Below are positions 1 to 11,497 of a stretch of 64,000 nucleotides of DNA, piece by piece. A model generated the notes under the pieces. It was not told the DNA's origin. It made no database searches and was given only the letters and a program-made list of their open reading frames with translations. The stretch covers positions 11,786,726 to 11,850,725 of the forward strand of contig OU744731.1 of the NCBI GenBank assembly GCA_916613615.1, written 5' to 3'. The DNA is from Steromphala cineraria (Eukaryota; Mollusca; Gastropoda; Trochida; Trochidae). A program made the position numbers and the translations under genes. The first letter of the stretch is position 1, and the number at the start of each line of letters is the position of its first letter.

Positions 1-400
1 TCACAGCAGAGTTACAAGTAAGATTTTTAGATGGAGTCATGTTTTATCTTTGAGGAAAAAACGGAATTGGAGTTTTAGAGTTGTTAAAAAATTATCTGTT
101 TTAAATCTTGGTCATTTTAGTGATATTAACGCTGTGTATCATATTCCTTACGTGGTCTCGAAAGTCAGGGAGTTTATTTTTAGCGAGTTTGTTGAGAAGT
201 GGAAACAAGATCTTTTAAAAGTTGATAGCATAAGTGGCAGAGGAGGAAATAAGTTGCGTACATATAGTACTTTTAAATTAGAATTTGGCTGTGAATTTTA
301 TGTCAATTGTGATATGTCTCGTTCCTTTCGAAGGTCACTAGCTTATGTTTAGATGTGGTGTTGCTCCGCTAAGAGTAGAAACTGGCCGTTATGTTCAATT
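1..400 (+). pseudogene. LINE ORF2 C-terminal fragment, frameshifted
   Basis: The reading frame is open from the window edge to about 352. It carries a region with the motif FRVVKKLS and then LRTYSTFKLEFGCE, followed after a +1/-1 slip near 345 by FRCGVAPLRVETGRY. The same order of motifs (a basic NW-F-RV block, LRTY, G-C-YV, F-R-G-APL--ETGRY) occurs in the minus-strand LINE at 4.1-5.4 kb, so both belong to one non-LTR retrotransposon group. This is the segment between the reverse transcriptase and the C-terminal zinc knuckle. The fragment stops near 400 before the CCHC-like knuckle. The 5' part lies outside the window. It is a dead remnant; the LINE clade cannot be assigned from this piece. 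Confidence 0.75.
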
Positions 401-1499
401 GCCATTTCACTTCATTCGAAGGTTTATTAAATTTGTTTCATCTAGCTGAGACTGCAGCCAACTCCATTACTGGGCAACATTTGAAAACATTACGTCCCTA
501 CATGATAACATTTATAGTCTGTCAGCCAGACCCTAAAATGAAGTGCAAGCCTAAGCAAGTCTATAATAAGACTTGAGAGCTCCTTTTCTTTTTTTTCTCT
601 CCAAATTTCAGATTTATTGAAAGAATTCATTTCAGAGTCTTATTGTTATTCTATAACATATACACAAGATTTATTTATATTTTTCTGTTCCATACTATCT
701 TGATGTTGATGGCAAAGCATTCTCTCATCTATTCATTTCGTAGGCCTGCTTGTCATTTTTCATGGTTACATAACATCGCTTTCAGTTTGTCACATTGTGT
801 GATTCATTGAACATCCTGCAATAAAACTTACCGGGGTAATACACTTTTACAGGTACGTTGAAGACGACCGGTTATCTGTCATTTGAAGCTGTGTATTATT
901 GAGCCGGATGTCACAGATAACAGGTGTTAGGTGTCAGTTTATTGCCGTCTTTTCACTCTTGTCGCGTGTCGTAACAGGTCATATAACCTGCCGGGTCACT
1001 GATTGATGACACCATCGTGTATTGTTTAGCGGATGTGTACAAGACAATTTCCGCTAATTAAATGTTATTTCCTTCGCCGACAGAATGTTTAACTTAAGAA
1101 CCAAATGAAGCTGAAGAACAATATATCTGACCAATCAGTAAGTAAATGCAAGTTTTATCGTCGAGAACAAATCCCTAAACTGCAACATTATACAGAATGA
1201 AAACAGATTCAGTTGACATGGAAAAAGTAAGCAGGTTCGTTATTTTCATTACTTAACATTCTATAATGCCACCGTTATGATCAAGTGTTTAGTTTTGTTC
1301 ATCACATACATAAGTAAAATAGTACTGTATGTTGCAGGGTTTCAAGTAAAGCAAAACTTTAGAATATGTCATAGACACCCAATTATAGTTGACAGAAGTT
1401 CAAAGGTGTTGAAAATTAAAATTAATTTGGAATTTGGATAGAGAGGGGGAAGGGGTATATACATTTGAAAATTATATAATATAAAAGAAATGTTAAGTT
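401..1499. other. No recognised feature
   Basis: AT-rich non-coding DNA with stops in all frames. I see no gene, RNA or clear repeat here. Confidence 0.5.
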
Positions 1500-1998
1500 A
1501 TGAATAAAGTTCGTTCCTCTACACCTAAGAGTGTGCCCCTTTTGTGATAAAGTAGAGTCAGAAATACACTTCCTGTCAGAATGTCATTTTTATTCAGATC
1601 TTCGTTTTGAAATAATAAATTCCCACCCCAAAAGTTTTTTATAATTCTCTTAACGATATGATTACCTCCGTTGATGTTTCAAAATTAAAACATCTAGTTT
1701 TAACTGTAAAATGTATGTTTTTAAGAAGTCAGTCTTTTACTTAAATTCTTTTATTTTTTATTTTATTTTAAATACAAAAGTATCTTTATTGTGGCTTCTA
1801 TTATGATAATCGCTCTTTATTATTTATCATTTTTACTTCACGTGCTGTATTATACGTTTTACTGTTTTTTTAACAGTATCTCATAAGCCAAACTATGGCT
1901 TGTTGTTAAACATACTTTTGTACCATTGTGCCATGTTTATATTTATGTATATGTTTAACTTGTGACACTTAAATAAACTATTTCTGTCTGTCTGTCTT
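1500..1998 (+). mobile_element. 5'-truncated LINE 3' end with (TCTG)n tail
   Basis: Near 1530 a decayed frame encodes CPFCDKVESEIHFLSEC, which fits the C-x2-C-x7-H-x4-C knuckle (zf-RVT type) at the C-terminus of many non-LTR retrotransposon ORF2 proteins. About 450 bp of 3' UTR follow, including a block around 1876-1915 that recurs almost unchanged at 20550-20589. The element ends in an AATAAACTAT-type signal and (TCTG)n at about 1983-1998. The shared 3' UTR shows that this copy and the one at 20.1-20.7 kb are the same family. Confidence 0.8.
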
Positions 1999-3882
1999 AA
2001 TTACGACTGTATAAATTATACCGCCTAATTAGGCCGACGAACAGAATAAAACGCACTGAAGCGTGACTGCCTCGTGCCGTGTTAGTAGGTGATATGATAC
2101 CCCGTTGTTTGCCCTCGTTATGTAAAAACAACACAAGCTTACAGTACAGCTCGATGTTTAACCGTCGATTAAACACCCTAAACAACATCCAAACATCTCA
2201 AACCTTCAATAAATCGATAGTTTATTTATTCAACTGGCAATTTGTATTGATGAAAATGTAAGACCCTGATTAAAAACGGAGTTGTGCGCATAATGCTACA
2301 GCATGTAGATGGTCTCGCTTTGCGCAATGTTGTCATAAGACTGCACGTGAGAACCCGGAAGTATTTTCATCATAAAAACTTGCTCACGTGTGACGTGACA
2401 CAAAAATAAACATTTCTTCTGTGAACCGTTACATCTTCGTGCACAGTTGTTTGTTGTTATTAGATATTACTTTAGTAGCACAGCAGAAAGGATATTATTA
2501 TATAATACTATATTTTTTTACATTTAAACCAATTCTTTAAAAATGCCTTTGGCTTCATTTTGTAACAGGATAAACAAATATATGTTTTTCTTAGTTATTT
2601 CATTTAGTGATGGATAGGTTACAATTCTCAATGAAAGGCATGTATTGGATGATGACTGATGTCTTGAGCATTGTAAATTCGGATTATTACCATAAATCAG
2701 CCAAAAACTTTGTGCTATGTTTTATATTTTACTAATCTCTTTTTTCTCTGCATGCCAAACTGTTCATTCAGTGAAAATACGAGCTCGAAACAGAAATTCG
2801 GTGTAGTGATCGGAACACGTGAGTTCGATGTAGATTGTCACATTGCTCTGTTTGACCTAACACAGCGGTTCAATTTTGCGTGAAACGATCAATGTGATGG
2901 AAATTTGTCTACGGAGACTTAATCAGGAGATATTCTAGGACAGTTGACAGCAACACAATTATTATATGACATACTGTTAATCGCTTGGAAAACCGAGAAC
3001 TACGGATTTCGCCTATCATTTTCCATATAAGCAGACGAACGATTGACCTACTGCCACATCACTTCCGGTATCCCCTTCCCGTGGCCTCTCAGCCTTGTTT
3101 TGGTTTGTCACTGGACGGCGACAAGCAGACGCCTTGTTACGCAATGTTTACTTAGCTGTAGTTTCATTGAGAAACTGTGTATCGTTGCTGTTTTGGCCAA
3201 ATAATTATGTTATATCTAAAAAAGGTTTTACAGCGCCTCTTTCAGATCCAGCGGTTACTCCAAAAGATTATTATTGCCAATGATTATGCAATCAGAATGA
3301 TCCTTATTGTGGGCACTCTACGGCTTCCCTCGGCTACATTACATAACAAGTCAGGCGTGACCTGTCTGAATCCCATCCGTAGAGCTGGAACAAGTAGATC
3401 AAAGGGGCTGGGCTTATCCCAGTAAACTGCAATCGCTTATTACATGGTATTTACATCTTCAGATGTTATTAGGAAGACAAGAGTAATTCTATGGATGAAC
3501 AGATGTTATTGTTCTTAAAAACCTGGCAAAGTTTATAGTTGTTATATCATCCACAATACACTAAGCTTGAATATACTTGTACATGTTGACGTGTCATTAA
3601 TGTAAAATCTTCTCTTTAAAGAACGAAAGTATTTTGTTTGAAGCCATTTTGACTGCTTTTACATCATCATTATAACTCTTTGTGCTCTAATAATACAAAA
3701 AGTGGTTATTTTTTAGAATTACGGGAATTTGAAGTTGAACTAGACCGCCGCCGTTCGTCACCCACACTTGAATTGCCTCGGAGATGAGAAATGCTGAATT
3801 CATTTATTGGTCCAGGCGGTGAACCGTGAAGCATGTCCATGGTTTAACGGCTTTGCCACTCAGCATCTTGACTAATTAGTTA
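1999..3882. other. No recognised feature
   Basis: Non-coding sequence with only short chance ORFs (for example 2079-2261 and 3177-3425) that show no family motif or splice context. Confidence 0.45.
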
Positions 3883-5440
3883 TCACAGACAGACAGACAG
3901 ACAGATGTTTTATTAAAGTCTCACCTCACATAAATACATTAAAAAGTATATACATATAAAGTTAAACGTAAAAGTGAGCCACCCTATAAGGGTTACGAGA
4001 GACTATATTATAATATATTAAATTAACTAAAATATGATGTAAACAATATACAAATATACAATAGTATAAGAAAAACTATCCATATAAAATATGTTTTCTT
4101 CTTTGTAAGATATAAAAGCAGGTTTTGGCGGTAAAATATACAGGGTGCTTAAAAAGAAAAACTAATTTATCAATATCACTAAAATCTAGGAAGTTGGGAT
4201 AGCTAAAACAGACCTTTTCATATAAAATCTCACGCAGATCATGGTATACAGGGCAATGTAAAAGTACATGGCTTTCATCCTCAACACTCTCACTACATTG
4301 AAAACACACTCTCTCATTCACATTCTTATTTGTATATCTGCCGGTTTCCAAATGCAGAGGAGCAGTACCTGATCTAAATTTGGAGAAGGCAGAGCGGTAT
4401 GAACGGGGCATACTCATACTCACGTAACTTTCACACCCATACTCATTCTTAAACATTCGGTACGTTCGTAACCTAACCTCCCGTTCTACCGCTTGGCTGA
4501 CGTAGTGATTCATTCCATCCGCTGACATACTTCTGCATACATAGATCTCGCACACGCTCACATAGTCGTTTAGCATTAACATCAGCTTCTACATTCAAAT
4601 TCCATTCTTTCATCTTAGCTTTCACTCGGAAATTCCAGTTTTTCGCACGTCCACCCATACAACTCTCCGACCACATAAAAACACATTTATTTAATCTAAA
4701 AGGCATGTTTAAAAAGCGACAATATTGTCTAAAAATACACACCCATTGTCTAACAATTGGAGGAATCCAACCCATGTCTCCATTCACTGCAACGTTTGGA
4801 GCGTATTTACCCACCCCCAGGAAAAATCTCAAAGCACGGTGGTGGACAGCATTTACAAACGAAACCTCTCGATGACCCCAGATAGATGCCCCATAGCTTA
4901 AAACTGACCACACCATCGTATATATATAATATATATATATATAATATAATTTCGCATAAGTAGTGGATTCCATTCCCCCAAGTGCCTTATATTTACAAAT
5001 AAGTAGGCCTAGAGCTCTATTAGCAGATTTAGCTGCCGCCTTAGCCATTGCATTATAATCAAGATGCTCTGTGAGCAATAGGCCTAAATAGTTGTAACTA
5101 TCAACAATATCTAAAACAGAATTACCAACAGTAAAAACAGCACTCGTTAACTGTGTGTTAACATGTCTGAAATGTACAATCTTAGATTTATCATTATTTA
5201 TACATATACCATTATTAACACACCAATTATTTAAAATACACAACACATTGTTTAAATCCTCTGATGATTCTGCAAGCAGAATTAGGTCATCAGCATATGC
5301 TAAGGCTGCTATAGTGGTCCCATTAACAGAAATACCGATACCACTTTCTTCTAATTGATTAAGTAAATCATTAATAAAGAAATTGAATAACAAAGGAGAA
5401 CACCAACAAACAGTGAAGATACCAATATCCTTTGCGATTG
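3883..5440 (-). mobile_element. 5'-truncated LINE, (TCTG)n-tailed family
   Basis: The 3' end is marked by (CAGA)n at about 3887-3905, read as (TCTG)n on the minus strand, preceded by a poly(A)-signal-like TTTATTAAA and a 3' UTR to about 4075. Coding remnants follow up to about 5405, where the reverse transcriptase is cut off just upstream of LLFNFFINDLL. The same 3' UTR (GTCTCACCTCA block, gagagacta block) recurs on the minus strand at 21.05-21.26 kb. The 5' truncation is the usual outcome of target-primed reverse transcription. Confidence 0.85.
4076..5405 (-). pseudogene. LINE reverse transcriptase C-terminal half
   Basis: Two overlapping minus-strand frames (4473-5393 and 4076-4582) are one ORF2 broken by a frameshift near 4500. 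The upstream frame starts with LLFNFFINDLL and contains the reverse transcriptase catalytic box ALAYADDLIL (motif C, YADD), then SKIVHFR and YLGLLL (thumb region). The downstream frame carries LRTYRMFKNEYGCE, FRSGTAPLHLETGRY and the knuckle CFQCSESVEDESHVLLHC (C-x2-C-x8-H-x4-C). Endonuclease and RT motifs 0-B are missing. A TA-microsatellite expansion at about 4920-4945 interrupts the thumb region. The enzyme would copy its RNA at a nicked target; this copy cannot. Confidence 0.85.
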
Positions 5441-6126
5441 AAAAAATGTTGTCATATGAAAGGAATTATGATGTATTTGTATTACACACTTTTTCAAGAT
5501 AGTCTTGGTTTTCAAATTAAACATTTCTAAAAAATATCATAATTTCTCGAAAAAGGTTAACCAAATCCACATTCAAAATTAGCATTCACAAACACCATGC
5601 ACCACTTAAAAAGGCGAATTTTCGAAAAGTTTCCAGTAAATTTCATGGATTCCTCAAAACAGTGGGTAGTATTTTCCTTTCTAATGAAAATGAGACAATC
5701 TTTCACAACATGAAGCTATTAGAACAGTAGACATTTCCAGAATCGCAAAAAAATTCAAAATCAACATTCACCAACACCATGGATTTTATAAGTATATGTT
5801 TTACCAAGGTCAACATTTGAATTTATCAATACATGTATATCTTTCAAAGTTAATATTTCATCCGAAAAATTAACGCACACAGCAAAATGCATCAATCGAA
5901 ATTATTTATTAACGGCATTGTCACTCAATATACAATCAGCATCTTCACTAATGAGTTATTTCAACAAGTGGATTCGTTAAGATAAACAGGTCACCAGCGA
6001 TGCTAAAGCAGTTGCACATGCAAACATGGAAAGGTAGCGGGTCCGGACTTTCTACCTGCTGAGTCACTGAAGAACAGTAAATGCATTGACATTCTCCAAA
6101 AAAAATTTACCTTTTGTTTTGACAAT
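5441..6126. other. Degenerate flank of the 32-bp minisatellite
   Basis: No gene. From about 5790 to 5880 the phrase 'tttcaaagttaatatttcatc' and relatives appear, matching the consensus of the array at 6640-7420. The array probably once extended here and was split by the LINE insertion at 6127-6565. Confidence 0.45.
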
Positions 6127-6565
6127 TGTACAGACAGACATATATTTTATTAACGTCCAGATTTCTGGAGCCATAGTTTAATTAAGCCAACCAAGAAACC
6201 TGATAATGACCCACGTGACCCACTTGGCTATAGGGGTATATCTCTTGTATCAGTTCCTTGCAAATTATATTCAGATGTTTTGAATACTCGTCTTAGCTCC
6301 TGGTTGGAGAGTAACGGTATCTTAGCGGACGAGCAGAATGGTTTTCGTAAAGGGCGCAGCACTCAGGAGCATATTTATAGTTTATTTTCTGAGATAAATA
6401 ATAGAAAGCAGTCCCACCAGTCAACTTATATCTGTTATATCGATATTATGAAAGCTTTTGATAAAGTTAACCGCCATTGTTTATGGTACAAATTACTTAA
6501 ACTTGGTATAAATGACAAATTTCTATATGCTGTTCAATCTATGTATGACAAGCAGCTGACATAGT
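6127..6565. mobile_element. LINE insertion with 5' inversion (twin-priming shape)
   Basis: Bases 6127-6185 read on the minus strand as a LINE 3' end (AATAAAATATATGTCTGTCTG). They are joined directly to a plus-strand reverse transcriptase piece, 6186-6562. That piece contains PLGYRGISLVSVPCKLY (motif 0/1), DEQNGFRKGRSTQEHI (motif 2) and YIDIMKAFDKVNRHCLWYKLL (motif A, catalytic Asp). A 3' tail in one orientation abutting an inverted 5' part is the structure expected from twin priming. The coding piece stops at MYDKQLT followed by a stop. RT clade not resolved (I/Nimb-like or L1-like). Target-site duplication not identified. Confidence 0.65.
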
Positions 6566-6639
6566 CGAGCTATATCACCGCAAATTGCACAATATACAAA
6601 GTTACCATTGACCTACATCAAATTATTCTGAAAGGTTAT

Positions 6640-7425
6640 CAATAATCGTGGGGAAATTATTACTTAAATTAATTTTTCCACCAAATCAAATTATTTTCAA
6701 AGTAAACATTTCATCAATTTATGACTTTTCAAAGTCAACATTTCATCAAAATGTATTTTCAAAGTCAACATTTCATAAAAATTTTACTTTTCAAAATCAA
6801 CATTTTATTAAATTATTTCTTTTCCAAGTCATCATTTCACAAATTATATGTTTTTAAAGTCAAAATTTCATCAGTTTATTACTTTTCAAAGTCAGCATTT
6901 CATCAAATTATCTCTTTTCAAAGTCAACATTTCATAAAATTATTACTTTTCAAAGTCAACATTTCATCAAATTATAACTTTTCAAAGTAAACATTTCACC
7001 ACTATTTGTTTTGAAAGTCAACATTTCACAAATTATTTCTTTACAAAGTCATCATTCACCAAATTATTTCTTTTCAAAGTCAACATTTCATCAAATCATT
7101 TCTTTTCAAAGTCATAATTTTAACAATGAGTTCTTTTCATAGTCAACATTTGATAAAATGTTTACTTTTCAAAGTCAACTTTTCATCAAATATTACCTTT
7201 CAAAGTCAACATTTAAAAAAATATCACTTTTCAGTGTAAACTTTTCACCAATTGTAACTTTCCAAAGTCAACATTTCATCAAACTTATTAGTTTTCAAAG
7301 TCATCATTTCACTATTGTTCCTCTTCAAAATCATCATGTCATCAAATTATTTCTTTTCAAAGTCAACATTTCATCAAATTATTTCTTTTCAAATTCAACA
7401 TTTCACCAAACTACAGTTAGACAAT
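6640..7425. repeat. 32-bp AT-rich minisatellite, about 24 units
   Basis: Tandem degenerate repeats with consensus near 'cttttcaaagtcaacattt' followed by 'catcaaattattt', about 32 bp per unit. The open frames across it (6648-6857, 6721-6990, 7158-7427) are translations of the repeat and not genes. It leads directly into the palindromic array at 7437-7590. Confidence 0.9.
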
Positions 7426-7436
7426 GAATAAACATA

Positions 7437-7590
7437 CCCCGTATCTAGAAACTTTCTAGTCACATCTAGAAACTTTCTAGATACGCACTAGAAATTTTCT
7501 AGATACGCACTAGAAATTTTCTAGAACGTATCTAGAAAATTTCTGGTGCGGTTCTAGTGCGTTTCTAGAAATTTCTAGAAATTTCGAGTT
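7437..7590. repeat. Heat-shock-element-like palindromic array, copy 1
   Basis: About 150 bp made of CTAGAAA/TTTCTAG palindromes. Bases 7563-7585 contain five alternating GAA/TTC units with exact 2-nt spacing (TTC at 7563, GAA 7568, TTC 7573, GAA 7578, TTC 7583). That fits the HSF binding consensus of inverted nGAAn pentamers. The rest has GAA/TTC palindromes with 3-nt spacing, a poorer match. It is flanked by AACTCGAAATTTC-type and GGGGTA/TAACTGTA blocks that recur, reverse-complemented, at 26.59-26.75 kb, so this is a dispersed repeat. Confidence 0.85.
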
Positions 7591-8336
7591 TTTACATATT
7601 TTTTAATAATCAAATATTTTTACTTTATTTGAAATCCCCGTCTTTACTTTCCTTACTGTTAAATTTCCAACATGATTCAATTAATAGACAGGGAGATAAT
7701 TAATATTTAATAATAGATCTTCCTCGTTTTAACGCGCTTCTCCTCACTGAACATCGGCGATCTAAATATAGCACACACACTGCTTTATGTCCCCTCACTG
7801 ATCGGCGCTAATTGCATGAAGATGTCCCGTCAGAATGAAGCTACGGGACATGCTGTTTCTTTTCGTTGTAGCAGTTTGTAAATTAAAGAACAGTAAGATA
7901 AAAGTAATATGAACAATAATACATTGATATTGATTTTAATTACGATTGTCTGTAAAATCACGAGCATGGATCCTTTAGCGGGCAAGTGACAAACAAATCT
8001 TTTTAAATGACTGTCAAGTAAACTGGTACAAAGGTCAAGGTTGCACCAGGTGGTTGCACCTTTCACAGGCTCTGTCAATATTTCAAGTTTTCATCAAGAT
8101 ATTGTCCTCAGAAAGATCTGAAAATTGACACCAGGATTGGGACAGACTCATGGATGACAATTGGGTGGACAGTTTAAATTCATCATGCATATATGAACTT
8201 ATTATTGGATTTTCCTTCAATTATCTACAAGTAATTTTGAACTTTTCTGGCCACCCCTGGCTTTCTGCCCATTGTTTCATTGCATAACTTTGATTGCCTG
8301 AAATCAGATATCAAACTCCATGTGCTGAGTTGACGC
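7591..8336. other. No recognised gene; possible LINE 5' UTR at the end
   Basis: Non-coding. The last 200-250 bp may be the 5' UTR of the L2/CR1-like LINE that starts coding after 8337; no boundary can be placed. Confidence 0.35.
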
Positions 8337-11300
8337 TTGGGTGAAACAATGCAGCTTGGCTTGACACTGTGTTGTCTAATTATGACTCTGATCAGATACT
8401 CAGCTGAGGAGTGCAGGACAATTGGACACGCAAGCTGTTACAAAATTCCCCTGGAAGTGTACAGGGATCTCAGAAGTAATGGAATATGCAGTGTTAGGGG
8501 CACCAAACGGGGCTCAAGTGGAGCAAAACGGAAGTTGGACTTTCCCCTCTATAAGAAGAAATGGGACAAATCTCAGCCGCTACGGTTTGGTCTTCTCAAT
8601 ACCCGATCTGCAAAAGCGAGAAGGGGACATTTTGATAAGGCTCAAGAGATATGTGACTTAATTTCTGACAATAATTTGGATATCTTAGCCCTCACTGAAA
8701 CCTGGTTTCGTGATGGAGATATTGATCATATTGCAAAAAGCAAAATCGTCCCTGTGTAGACAAGGTAAACGTGGCGGCGGATGTGGAGTTGTACTTCGTG
8801 AGACAATAGACTGCAAGCAAGTTAATCTTGTTCAGCCTACATCATTTGAATTACTCTCTCTTGTGTTGAATGTGTCCAATCAACAAATACATCTGGATGT
8901 GGTGTATAGACCGCCTACATCAAGGCAAATTGATATGTTTTTGTCTGAGTTCGAAGATTTGACAAACGTGTTAAATCAGTCAAGTGGTAAACCGTTGATC
9001 TGCGGTGACTTTAACATACATCTTGATGATAAAACAGACAGAAATGCCAATCTATTTGAATCCGTGTTACAATCAAAGAACTTGGTTCAGCATCTTCTGT
9101 TTCCAACTCACAGGAATGGCCACATGTTAGACTTAATTCTCACAAGGTCGGATGAGTTACATCTCCACAAGTTTGTGTATGACCACTCTGTATCCTCAGA
9201 TCATTTCAGCATACTTGTTTCTCTGAATATTCCCAAACCGCAAAAACCAAAAATGAATGTGAAGTGTAGAAAGTGGAGGGACATTGACATGGATGCACTC
9301 GATCAAGACATTGAATCCGCATTTTCAGCTATTGATTCTAGCACTTTTGGCTTATCTGAAAATGTGAACACTTTCAACACTCAACTCAGTGATGCCCTTG
9401 AGAAACATGCTCCATCAAAGCATGTTACTGTAACAGTTCGACATCAAACTGCCTGGTATTCTGATGAGATTCGGGATGCTAAAAAACATCGTCGTAAACT
9501 CGAGAGGCAAATGAGGAAGACTGGTCTGACAGTACATCGACAGATGCATTCTGAGCAACGTGACTGCGTAAATAGGCTCATCAGCGAAGCAAAGTCATCT
9601 CATTTCAAACACGCCATCAGTGAAGCAAAGTCGCAGAAGGAAATATACAGTGTCTGCAACACCTTGCTTTTCAAGAATAAGAAGAGTCGCTTGCCTTCAC
9701 ATGAATCATCTGAGAAATTAGCTGGAAGTTTCCATGAGTATTTCAAGGATAAGATCATTACCATCAGATCATCACTTGAAACTACTGCCAGTGATGCACT
9801 TCAGGTCTATCCCGGTGACAATGAATCCAAGCTTGTTACACAACCTCTTACAACGTTCAGACAAACAACAGAAGAAGAAATATCAAAAGTTGTTCTGAAG
9901 TCTCCCACTAAAAGCTGTTCTCTGGATCCGCTTCCCACTTGGCTTTTGAAGAACTGCATGGCTCCGGTAGTGCCAGTGATTACCATGATTGTCAATCAGT
10001 CACTGTCAATGGGTGCCTTTCCTTCTGAACTGAAACAAGCTCTCATTACTCCTTTACTGAAAAAGTCAAACCTGGATCCAGATAATCTAAAAAATTATCG
10101 CCCAGTGTCCAATCTGCCATTCCTGTCGAAGGTCATCGAAAGAATTGTTGCATCCAGACTCGGTGACCACATGGAAATCAACAAGTTGGGTGAAGTAATG
10201 CAATCCGCCTACAAGTGCAGACACAGCACTGAATCGGCTCTTTTACGAGTTCAGAACGACCTACTAAATGCAGTTGACTCACAAGGTGCGGCGATACTGG
10301 TTTTATTAGATCAATCAGCTGCTTTTGATACAATCGATCATTCAATTTTGCTTTCAATACTGGAATCAAGGATTGGAATCAGCAGTGTAGCTCTATCATG
10401 GTTTAAATCTTTTCTCTCCGACCGCTATCAGTCAGTGATCATCGATGGGTGCAGATCAGTAAAGCATAAACTTAACTATGGAGTGCCTCAAGGCTCTGTT
10501 CTGGGGCCTGTGTTGTTTACTGTTTATACACTACCAGTTGGAGACATCGCAAGGAAGCATAATCTATCTTTTCACCTTTACGCAGACGACACGCAGTTGT
10601 ATCTCGGTTTCAGACCTCTGAACACATCATCTGCTAAGTCAACATTTGCATTAGTGAGAGATGCTATCGCCGACATCAGACACTGGATGTCTACCAACTA
10701 TTTAAAGTTGAACAGTGACAAAACGGAACTTTTGATTATAAGACCAAAGTCTTTATCGGGAAAATTGGATTTGCCAACATTAGAGATCGAAGGCAGCACT
10801 ATATCACCAAGTGTTCAAGCTCGAAACCTCGGAGTTGTCTTTGACTCAAGCCTGAGCATGGATAAGCATGCAGACGCCGTCTGTAAATCCGCCTTTTTCC
10901 ATTTAAGGAACATCAGCCAAATCAGGAAGTTTATTGATCGACCAGCTGTCCAGTCTCTTGTCCAAGCACTGGTGATCTCGCGGCTGGACTATTGTAACTC
11001 TCTAATGCTTGGGGTCCCGCAGCAAACTCTCAACAAATTCACGAGAGTTCAGAACGCTGCAGCACGTCTCATCACTGGTGCAAGCAGATACGATCACATC
11101 ACACCCGCATTACGAGAGTTACACTGGCTTCCAGTCAGACAGAGAATTGTCTTCAAGGTCCTGGTTTTTGTGCACAAGGCCCTTCACAACCAAGCACCAG
11201 AATACCTGACTGAGCTAGTGTCATGGTATCAGCCACCACGGGCTCTCAGGTCAGCCTCTGCAAAACAACTAGCCGTGCCCTCCACAAGGACGACTAGTTA

Positions 11301-11497
11301 CGGTGATAGAGCCTTTGCGAAAGCGGGTCCTGTGCTCTGGAACCAGTTACCTGAACATTTGAAATATTTGACTGACATCACTCCATTCAAAAAAGAACTG
11401 AAGACTGTTCTTTTCAACAGAGCATTCGACCAAGCGCCTTAGAGCAAACCTTTGGATTTAGGCGCTATATAAATTCTAACATTATTTATTATTATTA
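8337..11497 (+). mobile_element. Nearly complete L2/CR1-like LINE
   Basis: A single long endonuclease/reverse transcriptase coding region is followed by a very short 3' UTR ending GGCGCTATATAAATTCT and an (ATT)n run to about 11497. A short microsatellite 3' terminus without poly(A), and a RT core with the box LYADDTQLYL, are typical of the L2/CR1 group. No target-site duplication is evident, as is common for that group. It is by far the best preserved retrotransposon in the window. Confidence 0.85.
8560..11442 (+). pseudogene. L2/CR1-like ORF2: AP endonuclease plus reverse transcriptase, one break
   Basis: The endonuclease begins in the frame ending at 8758 (FGLLNTRSAKAR, LDILALTETWF). It continues in another frame from about 8756 with CRQGKRGGGCGVV, VYRPP, GDFNIHLD, HRNGHMLDLILTR and SDHFSILV. 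These are the ordered motifs of the APE-like nuclease that nicks target DNA. The RT follows: NYRPVSNLPFLSKVIERI (motif 0/1), SAYKCRHSTESALL (2), LLDQSAAFDTIDH (A), YGVPQGSVLGPVLF (B), HLYADDTQLYL (C, about 10570-10600), then NYLKLNSDKTELLI and LGVVFDSSL (D/E). The C-terminal LHWLPVRQRI and AFAKAGPVLWNQLP blocks are intact. At the junction the usual 15 or so residues between ETWF and the RGGG block are mostly missing, so a small deletion caused the frame break. The remaining 910-codon frame is fully open, implying recent activity. Confidence 0.85.

Noticed and set aside
6648..7427. Three ORFs of 69-89 codons rich in Phe, Ser and Lys
   Set aside because: Frames through the 32-bp minisatellite.
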